This document shows positions 19,822 through 28,997 of a stretch of DNA of 64,000 bases, one piece after another. Numbering within the stretch: position 1 is the first letter of the stretch; the number at the start of each line of letters is the position of its first letter. Below the pieces are notes generated by a model. It was not told the DNA's origin and ran no database searches. It was given only the letters and a program-made list of their open reading frames with translations. Where the stretch lies: NCBI GenBank assembly GCA_964468345.1, contig CAYXVZ010000019.1, positions 1 through 64,000 of the forward strand, read 5' to 3'. This DNA comes from DALYLB01 sp964468345 (GTDB taxonomy: Bacteria > Acidobacteriota > Blastocatellia > RBC074). Made by a program: the position numbers and the translations under genes.

Positions 19822-19853
19822 TCACCCGCTCGCTCAGTGAAGCGAGCGGGTGA
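19822..19853. terminator. Perfect 13-bp inverted repeat, probable transcript end
   Basis: TCACCCGCTCGCT and AGCGAGCGGGTGA enclose a 6-base loop. It lies between the POT transporter gene (ending at 19890 on the minus strand) and the cytochrome gene. There is no T tract, so termination is inferred from the strong stem alone. Confidence 0.55.
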
Positions 19854-19889
19854 CCCATACATGGATGAAAAAAATGATACATCAATCGA

Positions 19890-21365
19890 TCAACGGACCT
19901 TCCCCATTTGCTTTCGAATAAAGGGCGTCAAGGCAAGCAGGAGCAGGCCGGCCAGGACGGGATAACTGCCGACACGCGTAAACAGCCCCACCAGCGCTTG
20001 CGAATCGTTTTTGAATTCGCTAGCGGCTTCGCCGGCCAGGAAATTGCCGAACGAGATGGAAAGAAACCAGACCCCCATCATCAGGCCCGTGAGGCGGGCG
20101 GGCGCAAGCTTCGTGGTTGTGCTCAATCCGACCGGGCTCAGGCAGAGTTCGCCGATCGTTTGCGAAAGATAGACGCCGACCAGCCACCAGGGGCCGACCT
20201 TGCCGGCATCGCCGAGCAACGAGGAGGCAATCATCAGCAGGCCCGCGCCCACGCCCACGAAAATCAGGCCGATCGAAAACTTTACGGGACTCGAGGGTTG
20301 CCGTTCGCCCATCGTCAGCCAGATCCAGGAAAACACCGGAGCGAAGATGATCAGAAAGATGGAATTGACCGATTGGTACCAACTGGCGGGGAATTCGTAT
20401 CCGAAGGCGTTGCGATTGGTGAAGCGATCCGCGAACAGCGTGAAACTCGACCCCGCCTGCTCGAAGGTGGCCCAGAATACGATCGAAAAGAAAAAGAGAA
20501 TCACGATGATCGCGACGGGCTTCTTCTCCTCGGGCCGGAGATACATCGTGAACATCCAGGCCAGCATGAGCACGACGCCGCCGATCATAATCCACATCCG
20601 ATTTTTAGTGATCGACTCAGGGCCAAAAAACAGGACGCCCACGGCTGCCGCAAATCCCAGCATGATAATTACGCCGATGACGGCATTGCGGCGGATGATC
20701 TCGGGGGCAAAGGCAGGAGCATGTCCCACATGTTTCAGGCGATCGCGTCCCAGGTAATACTGTATAAGACCGAGCGTCATCCCAATGCCCGCCGCGCCGA
20801 ACCCGATGTGCCAGTTGATGCGCTCGCCCAGATAGCCGCATAGCAGCGGCGCGGTGAATGCGCCCAGGTTGATGCCCATATAGAAGATGGAAAAACCCGC
20901 ATCGCGCCGCTGGTCGTTTTCGGAATAGAGGCTTCCCACGACCGCGCTGACATTGGGCTTGAGCAGGCCCGTTCCGAGCACGATCAAGACCAGGCCGATA
21001 TAAAAGCCCGCATTGATCGGCAGGGCCATCGAGAAATGACCCGCCGCGATCAGCACGCCGCCGTAAAAGACCGCATTGCGCGTGCCCAGGACGTTATCCG
21101 CAATCCATCCGCCGGGAATCGACATCAGATAAACCGACCCGGTATAGGCGCCGTAAACCGTCGCCGCCAGCTTGTCATCGTAGCCGAGCGACTTGACCAT
21201 ATAGAGCGTGAGCAGGGCGCGCATCCCGTAATAGCTGAACCGCTCCCACATTTCCGTGAAAAAGAGAGTGGTCAAGCCATGCGGATGCCCACCGATGCCC
21301 GCCGTGTCCTGCGATGAATCCGTAATGTGTCCCGCCGCGTTCAGTCCGGATACCTCAGTCGCCAT
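19890..21365 (-). CDS. POT-family proton-coupled peptide transporter
   Basis: A 491-residue inner-membrane transporter of the MFS/POT (DtpT) family importing di- and tripeptides with protons. About 12-14 hydrophobic helices are visible. The N-terminal signature FFTEMWERFSYYGMRALLTLYM carries the ExxERF-type proton-coupling motif of the family. FYMGINLGAFTAPLLCGYLGE matches the second POT signature. Length is standard. It suits an organism with several exported peptidases, as in this window. Confidence 0.94.
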   Translation of the reverse strand: MATEVSGLNAAGHITDSSQDTAGIGGHPHGLTTLFFTEMWERFSYYGMRALLTLYMVKSLGYDDKLAATVYGAYTGSVYLMSIPGGWIADNVLGTRNAVFYGGVLIAAGHFSMALPINAGFYIGLVLIVLGTGLLKPNVSAVVGSLYSENDQRRDAGFSIFYMGINLGAFTAPLLCGYLGERINWHIGFGAAGIGMTLGLIQYYLGRDRLKHVGHAPAFAPEIIRRNAVIGVIIMLGFAAAVGVLFFGPESITKNRMWIMIGGVVLMLAWMFTMYLRPEEKKPVAIIVILFFFSIVFWATFEQAGSSFTLFADRFTNRNAFGYEFPASWYQSVNSIFLIIFAPVFSWIWLTMGERQPSSPVKFSIGLIFVGVGAGLLMIASSLLGDAGKVGPWWLVGVYLSQTIGELCLSPVGLSTTTKLAPARLTGLMMGVWFLSISFGNFLAGEAASEFKNDSQALVGLFTRVGSYPVLAGLLLLALTPFIRKQMGKVR

Positions 21366-21516
21366 GCCTGTTTCGCTCCGTTGTGCCGTATTTGACCACT
21401 ATGAAAGGTGAGAGACCTAAATCGCGCGAAGCCTATCACAACCGCCAACGAAGCGGGAGAGACAAACGCTGAAAATTCATTAGCACTCTGGCGGAAAATC
21501 GGAGTAGACTAGCGCC

Positions 21517-21789
21517 ATGGACGAAAGAGATTTTTATACCGAGAAGCAGGAAACCAAAACCGCCCGCTATCAGTGCCCGAAGTGTCGCGAAACATCGGAT
21601 TTCCCCATCCGATGGCTCCGACGCACAAAGAAGCGGGACCTCCCCCGCGGCGCAAGCGATTTCGATCGGGCGAAGTTCGCCAAGGCGCGCGATTATATGG
21701 TTCGCGTCGATGACATGCTGTTCTGCCCGAACAATCGCTGCCGCGCACGTTTCGAAATCCCGAACTCGCAAACCGTGGTCTTTATCTGA
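21517..21789 (+). CDS. Small zinc-ribbon protein
   Basis: A 90-residue protein with two cysteine pairs, CPKC (20-23) and C-PNNR-C near residues 70-75, likely binding one zinc. The middle is basic. No family name is recognised. It is chosen over the overlapping minus-strand frame because the cysteine spacing is meaningful. Confidence 0.6.
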   Translation: MDERDFYTEKQETKTARYQCPKCRETSDFPIRWLRRTKKRDLPRGASDFDRAKFAKARDYMVRVDDMLFCPNNRCRARFEIPNSQTVVFI

Positions 21790-21894
21790 AGCCGCGGACT
21801 TTCGCAAGAAAGGGGCGCGATCTGCATGGGGCGGAAATGATCTCGGGATCTTGGGCAAAAATCCATAGTCGCATCAGGAAAGTCGTTGACGCGC

Positions 21895-21922
21895 TTGACA
21901 ATTTCCTAATGCGTTTGATACT
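21895..21922 (+). promoter_or_regulatory. Sigma70-type promoter of tRNA-Val
   Basis: TTGACA (21895-21900), a 16-bp spacer, then GATACT (21917-21922). The predicted start point falls about 17 bp before the tRNA. Confidence 0.75.
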
Positions 21923-21945
21923 TTGCCCGTTCCTTTGACGACCAT

Positions 21946-22017
<72 letters not shown>

Positions 22018-22025
22018 TTCAAAAT

Positions 22026-22051
22026 CGCCTGCGTTATCACAGGCGGTTTTT
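22026..22051 (+). terminator. Rho-independent terminator of tRNA-Val
   Basis: CGCCTG (22026-22031) pairs with CAGGCG (22040-22045) and is followed by GTTTTT. The upstream A run would also allow use from the other strand. Confidence 0.88.
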
Positions 22052-22052
22052 C

Positions 22053-22386
22053 ATTGTTCAACGTCAGCTCCGGAAGAGTTGCCGATTTTATGCAGAAGCG
22101 ATTTACACAGTTCACTCGAACTCAATAGCTGCGATGCTCCTGTCAAAGGGAGAGGCGCCGCCCGGCGCTCGTGCATCGCAGCATACATTCTGCAAACGGT
22201 AACCGCTGGCGTAGGACCTTACCTGAAGCAATCATCCTGAACCGGCCACAACTGGCTGAGCACGCGATGGCTCCCATGCGGGTTTTCGCGGGAAGCTTTT
22301 GGGACTGTCCACCAGCGAAATAGTAGTCTTGAAGTTTGCATTTATGCGGGCTTCGCCCCGTCGTAACCTTTCGGGGACTGAAGAAA
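22053..22386 (+). promoter_or_regulatory. Leader region of the thrS-infC cluster
   Basis: A 334-bp gene-free stretch before thrS. Close to the start codon, CCCCG (22356-22360) can pair either upstream with CGGG (22347-22350) or downstream with CGGGG (22372-22376), giving two exclusive short hairpins. No T-box sequence is recognisable. A regulatory role is only a possibility. Confidence 0.4.
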
Positions 22387-24372
22387 ATGAGTGAGACAGC
22401 AGTGAGCGACAGTAATAATTCCGCAGCACAATCCGTTGGATCGGCGGCGATCGACCTTCTGAAACAGCAGGATCGCGAGCAGGCCAAAAAGGCCCTTGCA
22501 GCGCGCCTGTTTCGGAATGGCGTCAAGCAGGAAGATCCCGTCGATCTGAATTACGTGGTCAAAGAAGGCGAGCGCGTAGAAGCGTTGACGCCTGATTCGG
22601 GCAACGAAGCCCTCGACGTGTATCGTCATTCGACCGCGCATCTGCTGGCGGCGGCGGTTCTGGATCTTTATCCGGGGACGCGGCTCGGCATCGGGCCGGC
22701 GCTGCTCGATGATCCGAAGGGCGGTTTCTATTACGATTTCGAGCGGCCGGACGGCAGCCGCTTCACGCCCGAGGATCTGGCGAAGATCGAGAAGCGCATG
22801 AAGGATCTGATCAAGCGCAATCTCGAATATCGCCGCGTGGAAATGCCGAAGGCGGAAGCCGAATCGAAATTCGCCGCGATGGGCGAACCGCTCAAATGCG
22901 AGTTGATCGCGGAAAAAGGCGGCGAGACGGTCAGTTGCTACACAATCGAGGGAACGCCTTTCGTGGATTTCTGCCTCGGGCCGCATGTCCCGTCGACAGG
23001 GAAAATCAAGGCCGTCAAACTGCTCTCGATTGCCGGCGCACACTGGAAAGGCGACGAGACGCGGCCGCAGATGCAGCGCATCTACGGCACGTCCTTTTTC
23101 TCGCAGGAAGAGCTCGACGACTGGATCAAGCAGAAGGAAGAGGCCGAAAAACGCGATCACCGGCGCCTCGGACCGGAGCTGGATCTGTTCAGCTTCAGCG
23201 ATGCGATCGGGCCGGGCCTGGTGCTCTGGCACCCGAACGGCGCCTTGATCCGCAAAGTCATCGAACAGTTTCTGAATGAAGAGCTATATCGGCGCGGTTA
23301 CAGTTTCGTCAATACGCCGCACGTGACGCAGTCGGAACTCTTCCGCATTTCGGGCCACCTGGAAAATTACCAGGAGGGGCTCTATCCGCCGATGAAGGAC
23401 AAGGAAAACGAGCAGATCGAATATCGGATGAAACCGATGAACTGCCCGTTTCATATCCAGATCTTCAAGGCCCGCCAGCGCTCTTATCGCGACCTGCCGC
23501 AACGCTACGCCGAATACGGGATGGTTTATCGGTATGAACGATCGGGGGTCACGCACGGCTTGATGCGCGCGCGCGGCTTCACGCAGGACGATGCGCATTT
23601 GTTCTGCACGCCGGAGCAGCTCAATAAGGAAGTCATCGGCTGCCTGGATCTGGTCGATTTCATCTTCAAGGCCTTCGGTTTTGAATATAAAGCCGAGCTG
23701 TCGGTCCGCCACGCAACGGATCATTCGAAGTACCTTGGATCGGATGAAGTCTGGACGCTGGCCGAAGGCGCCTTGACCGATGCGCTGAATCAGTACGGTT
23801 TGCCGTACGTGCGGATGGAAGATGAAGCCGCATTTTATGGCCCGAAGATTGATTTCAAAGTGGTCGATGCGATCAAGCGCACGTGGCAGCTATCGACGAT
23901 TCAAGTCGATTTCAATCTGCCGCAGCGTTTCGGCATTGAATTCATCGGTTCGGACAACAAGCCGCACCAGCCGATCATGGTCCATCGCGCGATTCTCGGA
24001 TCGTTCGAGCGCTTTTTCGGAATTCTGATCGAGCACTATGCCGGGGCGTTTCCGGTCTGGCTTGCGCCGGTGCAGGCGGTTGTGTTGCCGATCTCGGACC
24101 GGTTCAATGACCGCGCGATCGCGGTTGAACGTGAGTTGCAGGCCGCCGGGCATCGCGTGGCGGCCGATTTGCGCAGCGAGAAGATCGGCGCAAAGATTCG
24201 CGATGCGCAATTGAAGAAGATCCCGTTTATGCTGGTGATCGGCGAGCGGGAAGCAGAAACGGGCGCCGTCGCCGTTCGCGACCGCGTCAAGGGAGATACG
24301 GGCGCGGTTCCCGTGGCGGAGTTCAGTGCGCGGTTGCTTGAACTTGCCAGAACGCGCGCTCTGCAGACCTGA
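22387..24372 (+). CDS. thrS: Threonyl-tRNA synthetase
   Basis: A 661-residue class II synthetase charging tRNA-Thr. The N-terminal TGS-like segment is followed by the editing domain (YRHSTAHLLAAAVLDLYPG, about 85-105), the catalytic core and an anticodon-binding domain (from about residue 560). Zinc-site residues are seen in MKPMNCPFHIQIF, and class II motifs in RYERSGVTHGLMRARGFTQDDAHLF and HRAILGSFERFFGILIEHY. The ATG at 22387 gives the family start; the upstream extension in the same frame is leader sequence. It heads the thrS-infC-rpmI-rplT-pheS-pheT cluster, the same order as in enterobacteria. Confidence 0.97.
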   Translation: MSETAVSDSNNSAAQSVGSAAIDLLKQQDREQAKKALAARLFRNGVKQEDPVDLNYVVKEGERVEALTPDSGNEALDVYRHSTAHLLAAAVLDLYPGTRLGIGPALLDDPKGGFYYDFERPDGSRFTPEDLAKIEKRMKDLIKRNLEYRRVEMPKAEAESKFAAMGEPLKCELIAEKGGETVSCYTIEGTPFVDFCLGPHVPSTGKIKAVKLLSIAGAHWKGDETRPQMQRIYGTSFFSQEELDDWIKQKEEAEKRDHRRLGPELDLFSFSDAIGPGLVLWHPNGALIRKVIEQFLNEELYRRGYSFVNTPHVTQSELFRISGHLENYQEGLYPPMKDKENEQIEYRMKPMNCPFHIQIFKARQRSYRDLPQRYAEYGMVYRYERSGVTHGLMRARGFTQDDAHLFCTPEQLNKEVIGCLDLVDFIFKAFGFEYKAELSVRHATDHSKYLGSDEVWTLAEGALTDALNQYGLPYVRMEDEAAFYGPKIDFKVVDAIKRTWQLSTIQVDFNLPQRFGIEFIGSDNKPHQPIMVHRAILGSFERFFGILIEHYAGAFPVWLAPVQAVVLPISDRFNDRAIAVERELQAAGHRVAADLRSEKIGAKIRDAQLKKIPFMLVIGEREAETGAVAVRDRVKGDTGAVPVAEFSARLLELARTRALQT

Positions 24373-24378
24373 TGTGAT

Positions 24379-24471
24379 GGATTGCGGATTGCGGATTGCG
24401 GATTGCGGATTGAGGTTCCTTCCAAAGGCTCAACATCCCATCCGCAATCCGCAATTCGCAATCCGCAATCC
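24379..24471. repeat. Heptamer-repeat hairpin in the thrS-infC spacer
   Basis: A left arm of tandem ATTGCGG heptamers (24379-24408) pairs with a right arm of CCGCAAT units (24442-24471), 30 bases with one interruption, across a 33-base loop. It ends three bases before the infC Shine-Dalgarno sequence. A near copy of the right arm recurs before rplT. Confidence 0.88.
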
Positions 24472-24474
24472 AAC

Positions 24475-24486
24475 GGAGGTGGATCC

Positions 24487-24489
<3 letters not shown>
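24475..24489 (+). promoter_or_regulatory. infC ribosome-binding site and AUU start codon
   Basis: GGAGGT (24475-24480) lies six bases before ATT (24487-24489). There is no ATG, GTG or TTG at a suitable place, and the reading after ATT gives a standard IF3 N-terminus. AUU starts are the known basis of IF3 autoregulation in enterobacteria. Confidence 0.85.
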
Positions 24490-25056
<567 letters not shown>

Positions 25057-25088
25057 CGGTCGGCATTCCGGCCGATCACGGAGGACTA

Positions 25089-25292
25089 ATGCCTAAATTG
25101 AAAACCCATAAGGGAGCGGCGAAGCGTTTTCGCACCACCGCGACCGGAAAAATCAAGCGGGGCCATTCGCATGCCCGACACATTCTGACCAAGAAAACCG
25201 CGAAGCGGAAACGGCAACTCGACATCGACGTGATGGTCTCGGAAAGCGATCAGGCTCGTGTCGACGCAATGCTGCCGTACGGTCGGAAGTAA
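25089..25292 (+). CDS. rpmI: Ribosomal protein bL35
   Basis: A 67-residue very basic protein of the large subunit. The start MPKLKTHKGAAKRFRTTATGKIKRGHS and the HILTKKTAKRKRQL stretch are diagnostic. GGAGG sits before the ATG. It is followed by rplT, as in most bacteria. Confidence 0.97.
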   Translation: MPKLKTHKGAAKRFRTTATGKIKRGHSHARHILTKKTAKRKRQLDIDVMVSESDQARVDAMLPYGRK

Positions 25293-25340
25293 AGTAGACA
25301 AGCATTTTCGATTGCAATCGGGGCGGCATCACAATCACAT

Positions 25341-25369
25341 CCGCAATCCGCGATTCGCAATCCGCAATC
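25341..25369. repeat. Half-hairpin heptamer repeat before rplT
   Basis: CCGCAAT units with one CCGCGAT variant, nearly identical to the right arm of the thrS-infC hairpin. No left arm exists here. It ends a few bases before the rplT ribosome-binding site AAAGGAGG. It could pair with the free left arm upstream of infC in a polycistronic transcript. Confidence 0.8.
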
Positions 25370-25384
25370 ATAAAGGAGGGGCCG

Positions 25385-25747
25385 ATGCCTCGCGCAAAAC
25401 GTGGTCATAAACGCTTAGACAAACGGAAAAAACTCGAGAAACTTTCTAAAGGCTATCGCGGTACCAAGAGCAAGCTCTATCGTTCGATGAAAGAATCGGT
25501 CGAGCGCGGCTTGAAGTTCGCGTATGTCGGCCGGAAGATCAAAAAGCGTGATTTCCGTTCGCTCTGGATCATCCGAATCGGCGCTGCGGCGCGCGAAAAC
25601 GGATTGAATTACAGCCAGTTCATGCATGGATTGAAAGTCGCCGGGATCGACCTGGATCGGAAGATACTGGCGGATCTGGCCGTGAACCAGCCGAAGGCGT
25701 TTGCCGAACTCGCGGGTTCGGCGAAGAAGGCTCTCGAAGCGGCCTAA
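25385..25747 (+). CDS. rplT: Ribosomal protein bL20
   Basis: A 120-residue basic protein needed early in 50S assembly. The start MPRAKRGHKRLDKRKKLEKL, the segment YRGTKSKLYRSMKESVERGLKFAYVGRK and the C-terminal half (LNYSQFMHGLKVAGIDLDRKILADLA) are typical. AAAGGAGG lies before the ATG. In other bacteria bL20 represses the rpmI-rplT message; whether the repeat just upstream takes part is unknown. Confidence 0.97.
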   Translation: MPRAKRGHKRLDKRKKLEKLSKGYRGTKSKLYRSMKESVERGLKFAYVGRKIKKRDFRSLWIIRIGAAARENGLNYSQFMHGLKVAGIDLDRKILADLAVNQPKAFAELAGSAKKALEAA

Positions 25748-25780
25748 GGCCACAACCTTCGTGAGCAACGATGACTTGCC

Positions 25781-25820
25781 GACCCAAGGCTCCCGGTGAC
25801 AATGCCGGAATCCTTGGGTC
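25781..25820 (+). terminator. Hairpin after rplT, terminator or attenuator of pheS
   Basis: GACCCAAGG (25781-25789) pairs with CCTTGGGTC (25812-25820), and the stem is extended by an inner CCCGG/CCGG pairing, followed by TCTTT. No Phe-rich leader peptide is visible, so classic pheST attenuation is not shown. Confidence 0.6.
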
Positions 25821-25837
25821 TCTTTATATTGAGTGCT

Positions 25838-25905
25838 GAGTAAAAAAGTGCTGCGTCCTGAGTGAAGACTTTCCACCCGGCACCCAGCACTCAGCGCTTT
25901 TTACT
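25838..25905. repeat. Word-repeat hairpin before pheS
   Basis: AGTAAAAAAGTGCTG (25838-25852) pairs with CAGCGCTTTTTACT (25892-25905) with a mismatch and a bulge. The flanks repeat the words GTGCTGAGT and CACCCAGCACTCAG. The structure ends 10 bases before the pheS ATG. Confidence 0.7.
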
Positions 25906-25915
25906 TCTTGTCTTT

Positions 25916-26941
25916 ATGTCAGACCGAATCAATCAACTTCGCGCGGATTTCGACCGGGAATTGGGATCGGTTCAGCATGATGCGGATGCGACGGCGCTTC
26001 GCGATCGCTGGGTCGGCCGCAAGAGCGGTTTGCTGACGGCGGAAATGAAAACGCTCGGCAAGCTTTCGCCCGAAGAGCGGAAGGTGGTCGGAGCGGAACT
26101 CAATACGCTCAAGGACTACGTCGAAGCCGCGATTGAAAAGCTTCTCGGCGAGATCGCCGCGCGCCGCGAGGCCGAGCAGCTTTCGCGCGAGCGCATCGAT
26201 GTGACGCTTCCCGGGCGCCGTGTTCCCGCGGGCCACCTGCATCCGATCACGCTGCTGCGGCACAAGATCGAAGACATCTTCGTTTCGATGGGCTACACGA
26301 TCGAGGACGGCCCGGAAATCGAGACGAACTTCTATAATTTCGACGCGCTCAATATTCCCTCCAACCATCCGGCGCGAAGCCCGCAGGATACTTTTTATCT
26401 CAATGACCACCTGGCGCTGCGTTCGCAGACCTCGACCGTGCAGATTCACGCGATGCAGCGGCGGCAGCCGCCCCTGCGTGTGATTGCGCCGGGGCGGGTC
26501 TTTCGACGCGATACGCCCGATGCCACGCATAATCCGATGTTCTATCAGGTCGAAGGCCTGCTGGTCGATCGCGGCATCACGCTCGGCGATCTGAAAGGCA
26601 CGATCGGCGAATTCATTCGCCGCATGTTCGGCCCCGAAACGCGCACGCGGTTTCGTCCGTCCTACTTTCCATTCGTCGAACCGGGCGCGGAAATCGACTA
26701 TAGCTGTTTCAAGTGCGACGGCGCGGGGTGTCGTGTTTGCAAGGGCTCGGGCTGGATCGAAATGGGGGGCTCGGGGATGGTGCACCCGAATGTGCTTCGC
26801 ACGGTCGGCATCGATCCCGAGGAATACTCCGGCTTCGCCTTTGGCCTCGGTCTCGACCGGCTCTGCGCGCTGATGTACGGGCTGGACGATATTCGCCTGC
26901 TGTATGAAAACGATGTGCGGTTCCTGGAGCAGTTCCGGTAA
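25916..26941 (+). CDS. pheS: Phenylalanyl-tRNA synthetase alpha subunit
   Basis: A 341-residue catalytic subunit of the alpha2beta2 enzyme. An N-terminal coiled coil (1-85) precedes the class II core: HPITLLRHKIEDIFVSMGY, PARSPQDTFYL, TSTVQIHAM, GRVFRRDTPDATHNPMFYQVEGLLVD and a final GFAFGLGLDRLCALMYG. An unusual CxxC-x4-CxxC-type cluster (CFKCDGAGCRVCKG) is present, as in many bacterial PheS. The ATG at 25916 gives the family start. An in-frame GTG 54 bases earlier lies inside the repeat hairpin. No Shine-Dalgarno sequence is seen before the ATG. pheT is separated by two other genes. Confidence 0.96.
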   Translation: MSDRINQLRADFDRELGSVQHDADATALRDRWVGRKSGLLTAEMKTLGKLSPEERKVVGAELNTLKDYVEAAIEKLLGEIAARREAEQLSRERIDVTLPGRRVPAGHLHPITLLRHKIEDIFVSMGYTIEDGPEIETNFYNFDALNIPSNHPARSPQDTFYLNDHLALRSQTSTVQIHAMQRRQPPLRVIAPGRVFRRDTPDATHNPMFYQVEGLLVDRGITLGDLKGTIGEFIRRMFGPETRTRFRPSYFPFVEPGAEIDYSCFKCDGAGCRVCKGSGWIEMGGSGMVHPNVLRTVGIDPEEYSGFAFGLGLDRLCALMYGLDDIRLLYENDVRFLEQFR

Positions 26942-26947
26942 TCGAAT

Positions 26948-27682
26948 ATGAAACGAAAAGTTTCTGAATTCTCCTATGGCTTTGTTCTCACGCACGAACT
27001 GGTGAATGCCTTCGGCTATCTGCCGACGGACGTGCCGGCGAAAAAGCGAAAAAAGGAGGATGCCAATGGCTTGCCTTCGGGCTATCCGCTCTTTCTGCAA
27101 TTCAAGGCCAGTGAATATATGAAGCGGCGAAATGCCGGCGAATCGAAGCTGGTGGGGTTGCCGTATTTTCGATTCGGCCTGCATCGCAAGACGCAATCGA
27201 ATCAGCATCAGTTGCTGATCGACCTGGAGAAGAAAGGAAATCTGGTTTTTTACGCCACGCCGAAGATTCACGAAGCCGTGAATCTGAACGGCGCGTTTTT
27301 CGACCATCAGGTCGTTGCGTTGTCGCTCTTTGTCAGTCCTGGCGACATCGGCGAGTTGCCGGACAAGGACGCGCATTCGGTCGTCTTCAGCAACCGGGTC
27401 GAGGATGTGTTTTTCTGCCCGAAAAAGGAACGGCTCGAAGCCGTGATTCACGGTGAGAAGTTCGTGGATTCGATTCGCGCGCGGCTGTCGGATCGCAAAC
27501 CGGCGCAGCTCGACGAGGAGTTTTATAGACGCCTCGCATCTGATATGGTTTCCCTGGTTTCGCCCAATCTGCGGATCTTCGACGAGCTTTCCCGGGGCCG
27601 GGTTGAAATGACGGCCGCGACCTTTGCAAACTATCTGGCCCGAACGCTTTTCGATTGCGATCTATTGATTATTCCAGCGTGA
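26948..27682 (+). CDS. Conserved hypothetical protein between pheS and pheT
   Basis: A 244-residue soluble protein starting six bases after pheS, so co-transcribed. I recall the segment PLFLQFKASEYM, PYFRFGLHRKTQSNQHQLLIDLE and VFYATPKIHE from uncharacterised proteins in diverse bacteria, but no function is known to me. No signal peptide or membrane helix. Its insertion into the pheS-pheT operon is unusual. Confidence 0.75.
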   Translation: MKRKVSEFSYGFVLTHELVNAFGYLPTDVPAKKRKKEDANGLPSGYPLFLQFKASEYMKRRNAGESKLVGLPYFRFGLHRKTQSNQHQLLIDLEKKGNLVFYATPKIHEAVNLNGAFFDHQVVALSLFVSPGDIGELPDKDAHSVVFSNRVEDVFFCPKKERLEAVIHGEKFVDSIRARLSDRKPAQLDEEFYRRLASDMVSLVSPNLRIFDELSRGRVEMTAATFANYLARTLFDCDLLIIPA

Positions 27683-27722
27683 AGTCATTCCCCCTCTTCC
27701 CGTAGCGTTACACAAAGAGGTT

Positions 27723-28814
27723 ATGCAGTTACGACATTTATCCATCGCGCTCACACTCGTCTTTTTCGGCACGATCTTTCTCTATGCACCGCCGGAAAAA
27801 GTTTCGGCCCGCACTGTTGTGCAGGAAGATCCTCCCTGTGTGTTCGATAATTTTGTCTGGTTCAAGGAGCAGGACATCGTCAGCGAGATCCGAAAGGATT
27901 TGCCCGGCTTCAATGGGACTGCGCCGGAGAATGGCGAGGCGATTCAAAAGATCATCCGCACGCTCGAACGCATGCTGAAAAGCAAAAAGCTGCCCGCCCA
28001 GGTGGGCTACAATTTTTCGACGGGAACGGAATATCTGTATCGTCCGGAGCACGTCTTCTCGGCCGTCGATGCGCAATTGAATGTCTGCAAAATTGAATTT
28101 TCGGATCGCGGCGTAATCCCCGAAAGTGAACTGCAGCAGACGGTGAAGCCGCTCCTCGTCCGGCCCTATTCGCGTTTTGTGGCGCGGGAACAGGTCGAGA
28201 CGATGGTGCTGCCGGTCTATAAGAAATACGGCTTCCTGCGCGTACAGCCGCGAATGCCGCAGGCGGAGCCGGATGGCTCGTGCAAGAACGGCGTCACATT
28301 GAAATTGATGATCGAGCCCGGCCCGGCATTCATTTGGGAAAAAGCCGTGTGGTCGGGAAACAAGGTAATGTCGACTGCGGATCTGGAAGCCGCGTTATCG
28401 ATGAAGCCGGGCGAAGTTGCGAATGGCCAAAAAATCGATGCGGGACTGGCGGCTGTGCTTCGGGCCTACGGCAAACTGGGATATGCCGCGGTGCAGATCA
28501 ACCCGCAACCGCAGTTCAACGATGGGGCAAAGCGCATCAGCTTGAATATCGTGGTCAATGAAGGCGCCCAGTTCATGATGGGGCAATTGACCGTGGCCGG
28601 TATCAGCGCAAACAGCGCCACCATGTTCAAGGAACTCTGGCGCATCAAACCGGGCGAAGTTTACGACGCGACGTATTTGAACGAATTTCTGAATCGACTC
28701 GCGACCGCCGGCGGCATGAGTCCGGAACAGATTAAACGAATCAAGGCATCGGTGAAACCGGATACACGGACATCAAGTGTGAATGTCTTGATCGATTTCA
28801 ACCCAACACCGTGA
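27723..28814 (+). CDS. Exported POTRA-domain protein
   Basis: A 363-residue protein with a signal peptide (1-29, cleavage near VSA). At least two POTRA-like repeats follow, with patterns such as GVIPESELQQTVKPLLVRPYSRFVAREQVETMVLPVYKKYGF (about 125-165) and LRAYGKLGYAAVQINPQ (about 245-262). POTRA domains dock outer-membrane assembly factors such as BamA, but the beta-barrel part is missing, so it is periplasmic. It sits between the hypothetical gene and pheT; a role in envelope assembly is inference. Confidence 0.8.
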   Translation: MQLRHLSIALTLVFFGTIFLYAPPEKVSARTVVQEDPPCVFDNFVWFKEQDIVSEIRKDLPGFNGTAPENGEAIQKIIRTLERMLKSKKLPAQVGYNFSTGTEYLYRPEHVFSAVDAQLNVCKIEFSDRGVIPESELQQTVKPLLVRPYSRFVAREQVETMVLPVYKKYGFLRVQPRMPQAEPDGSCKNGVTLKLMIEPGPAFIWEKAVWSGNKVMSTADLEAALSMKPGEVANGQKIDAGLAAVLRAYGKLGYAAVQINPQPQFNDGAKRISLNIVVNEGAQFMMGQLTVAGISANSATMFKELWRIKPGEVYDATYLNEFLNRLATAGGMSPEQIKRIKASVKPDTRTSSVNVLIDFNPTP

Positions 28815-28819
28815 AGTGG

Positions 28820-28996
28820 AAGTCTAGAGAAGTCTAGAAATGTCTCGGGAAGTCTAGAAAAGTCATTCACGTGTGTTTTTCAAAAGACAGATATAGGGAG
28901 ACTTCTCAAGACTTTTCTAGACTTCCCGAGACATTTCTAGACTTCTCTAGACTTTTTTAGACTTCTCCAGACTTCCCGAGACTTTTCAAGACTTCT
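28820..28996. repeat. 45-bp perfect inverted repeat of AGTCTAGA words before pheT
   Basis: Arms 28820-28864 and 28910-28954 are perfect reverse complements over 45 bp with a 45-bp loop. Both are tandem variants of AAGTCTAGA, AATGTCTCGGG and similar words. Further units of the right arm continue to 28996, touching the pheT start codon. Confidence 0.95.
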
Positions 28997-28997
28997 T

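Noticed and set aside
22053..22386. T-box riboswitch before thrS
   Set aside because: No T-box sequence or specifier-loop structure could be identified; only short hairpins are seen.
24379..24471. Heptamer repeats as CRISPR or iterons
   Set aside because: The repeats have no spacers and no replication gene is nearby; arm complementarity shows a hairpin instead.
25919..27451. 510-codon minus-strand frame opposite pheS
   Set aside because: It is antisense to pheS and the following gene; high G+C at third positions keeps the opposite strand open. No domain is visible.
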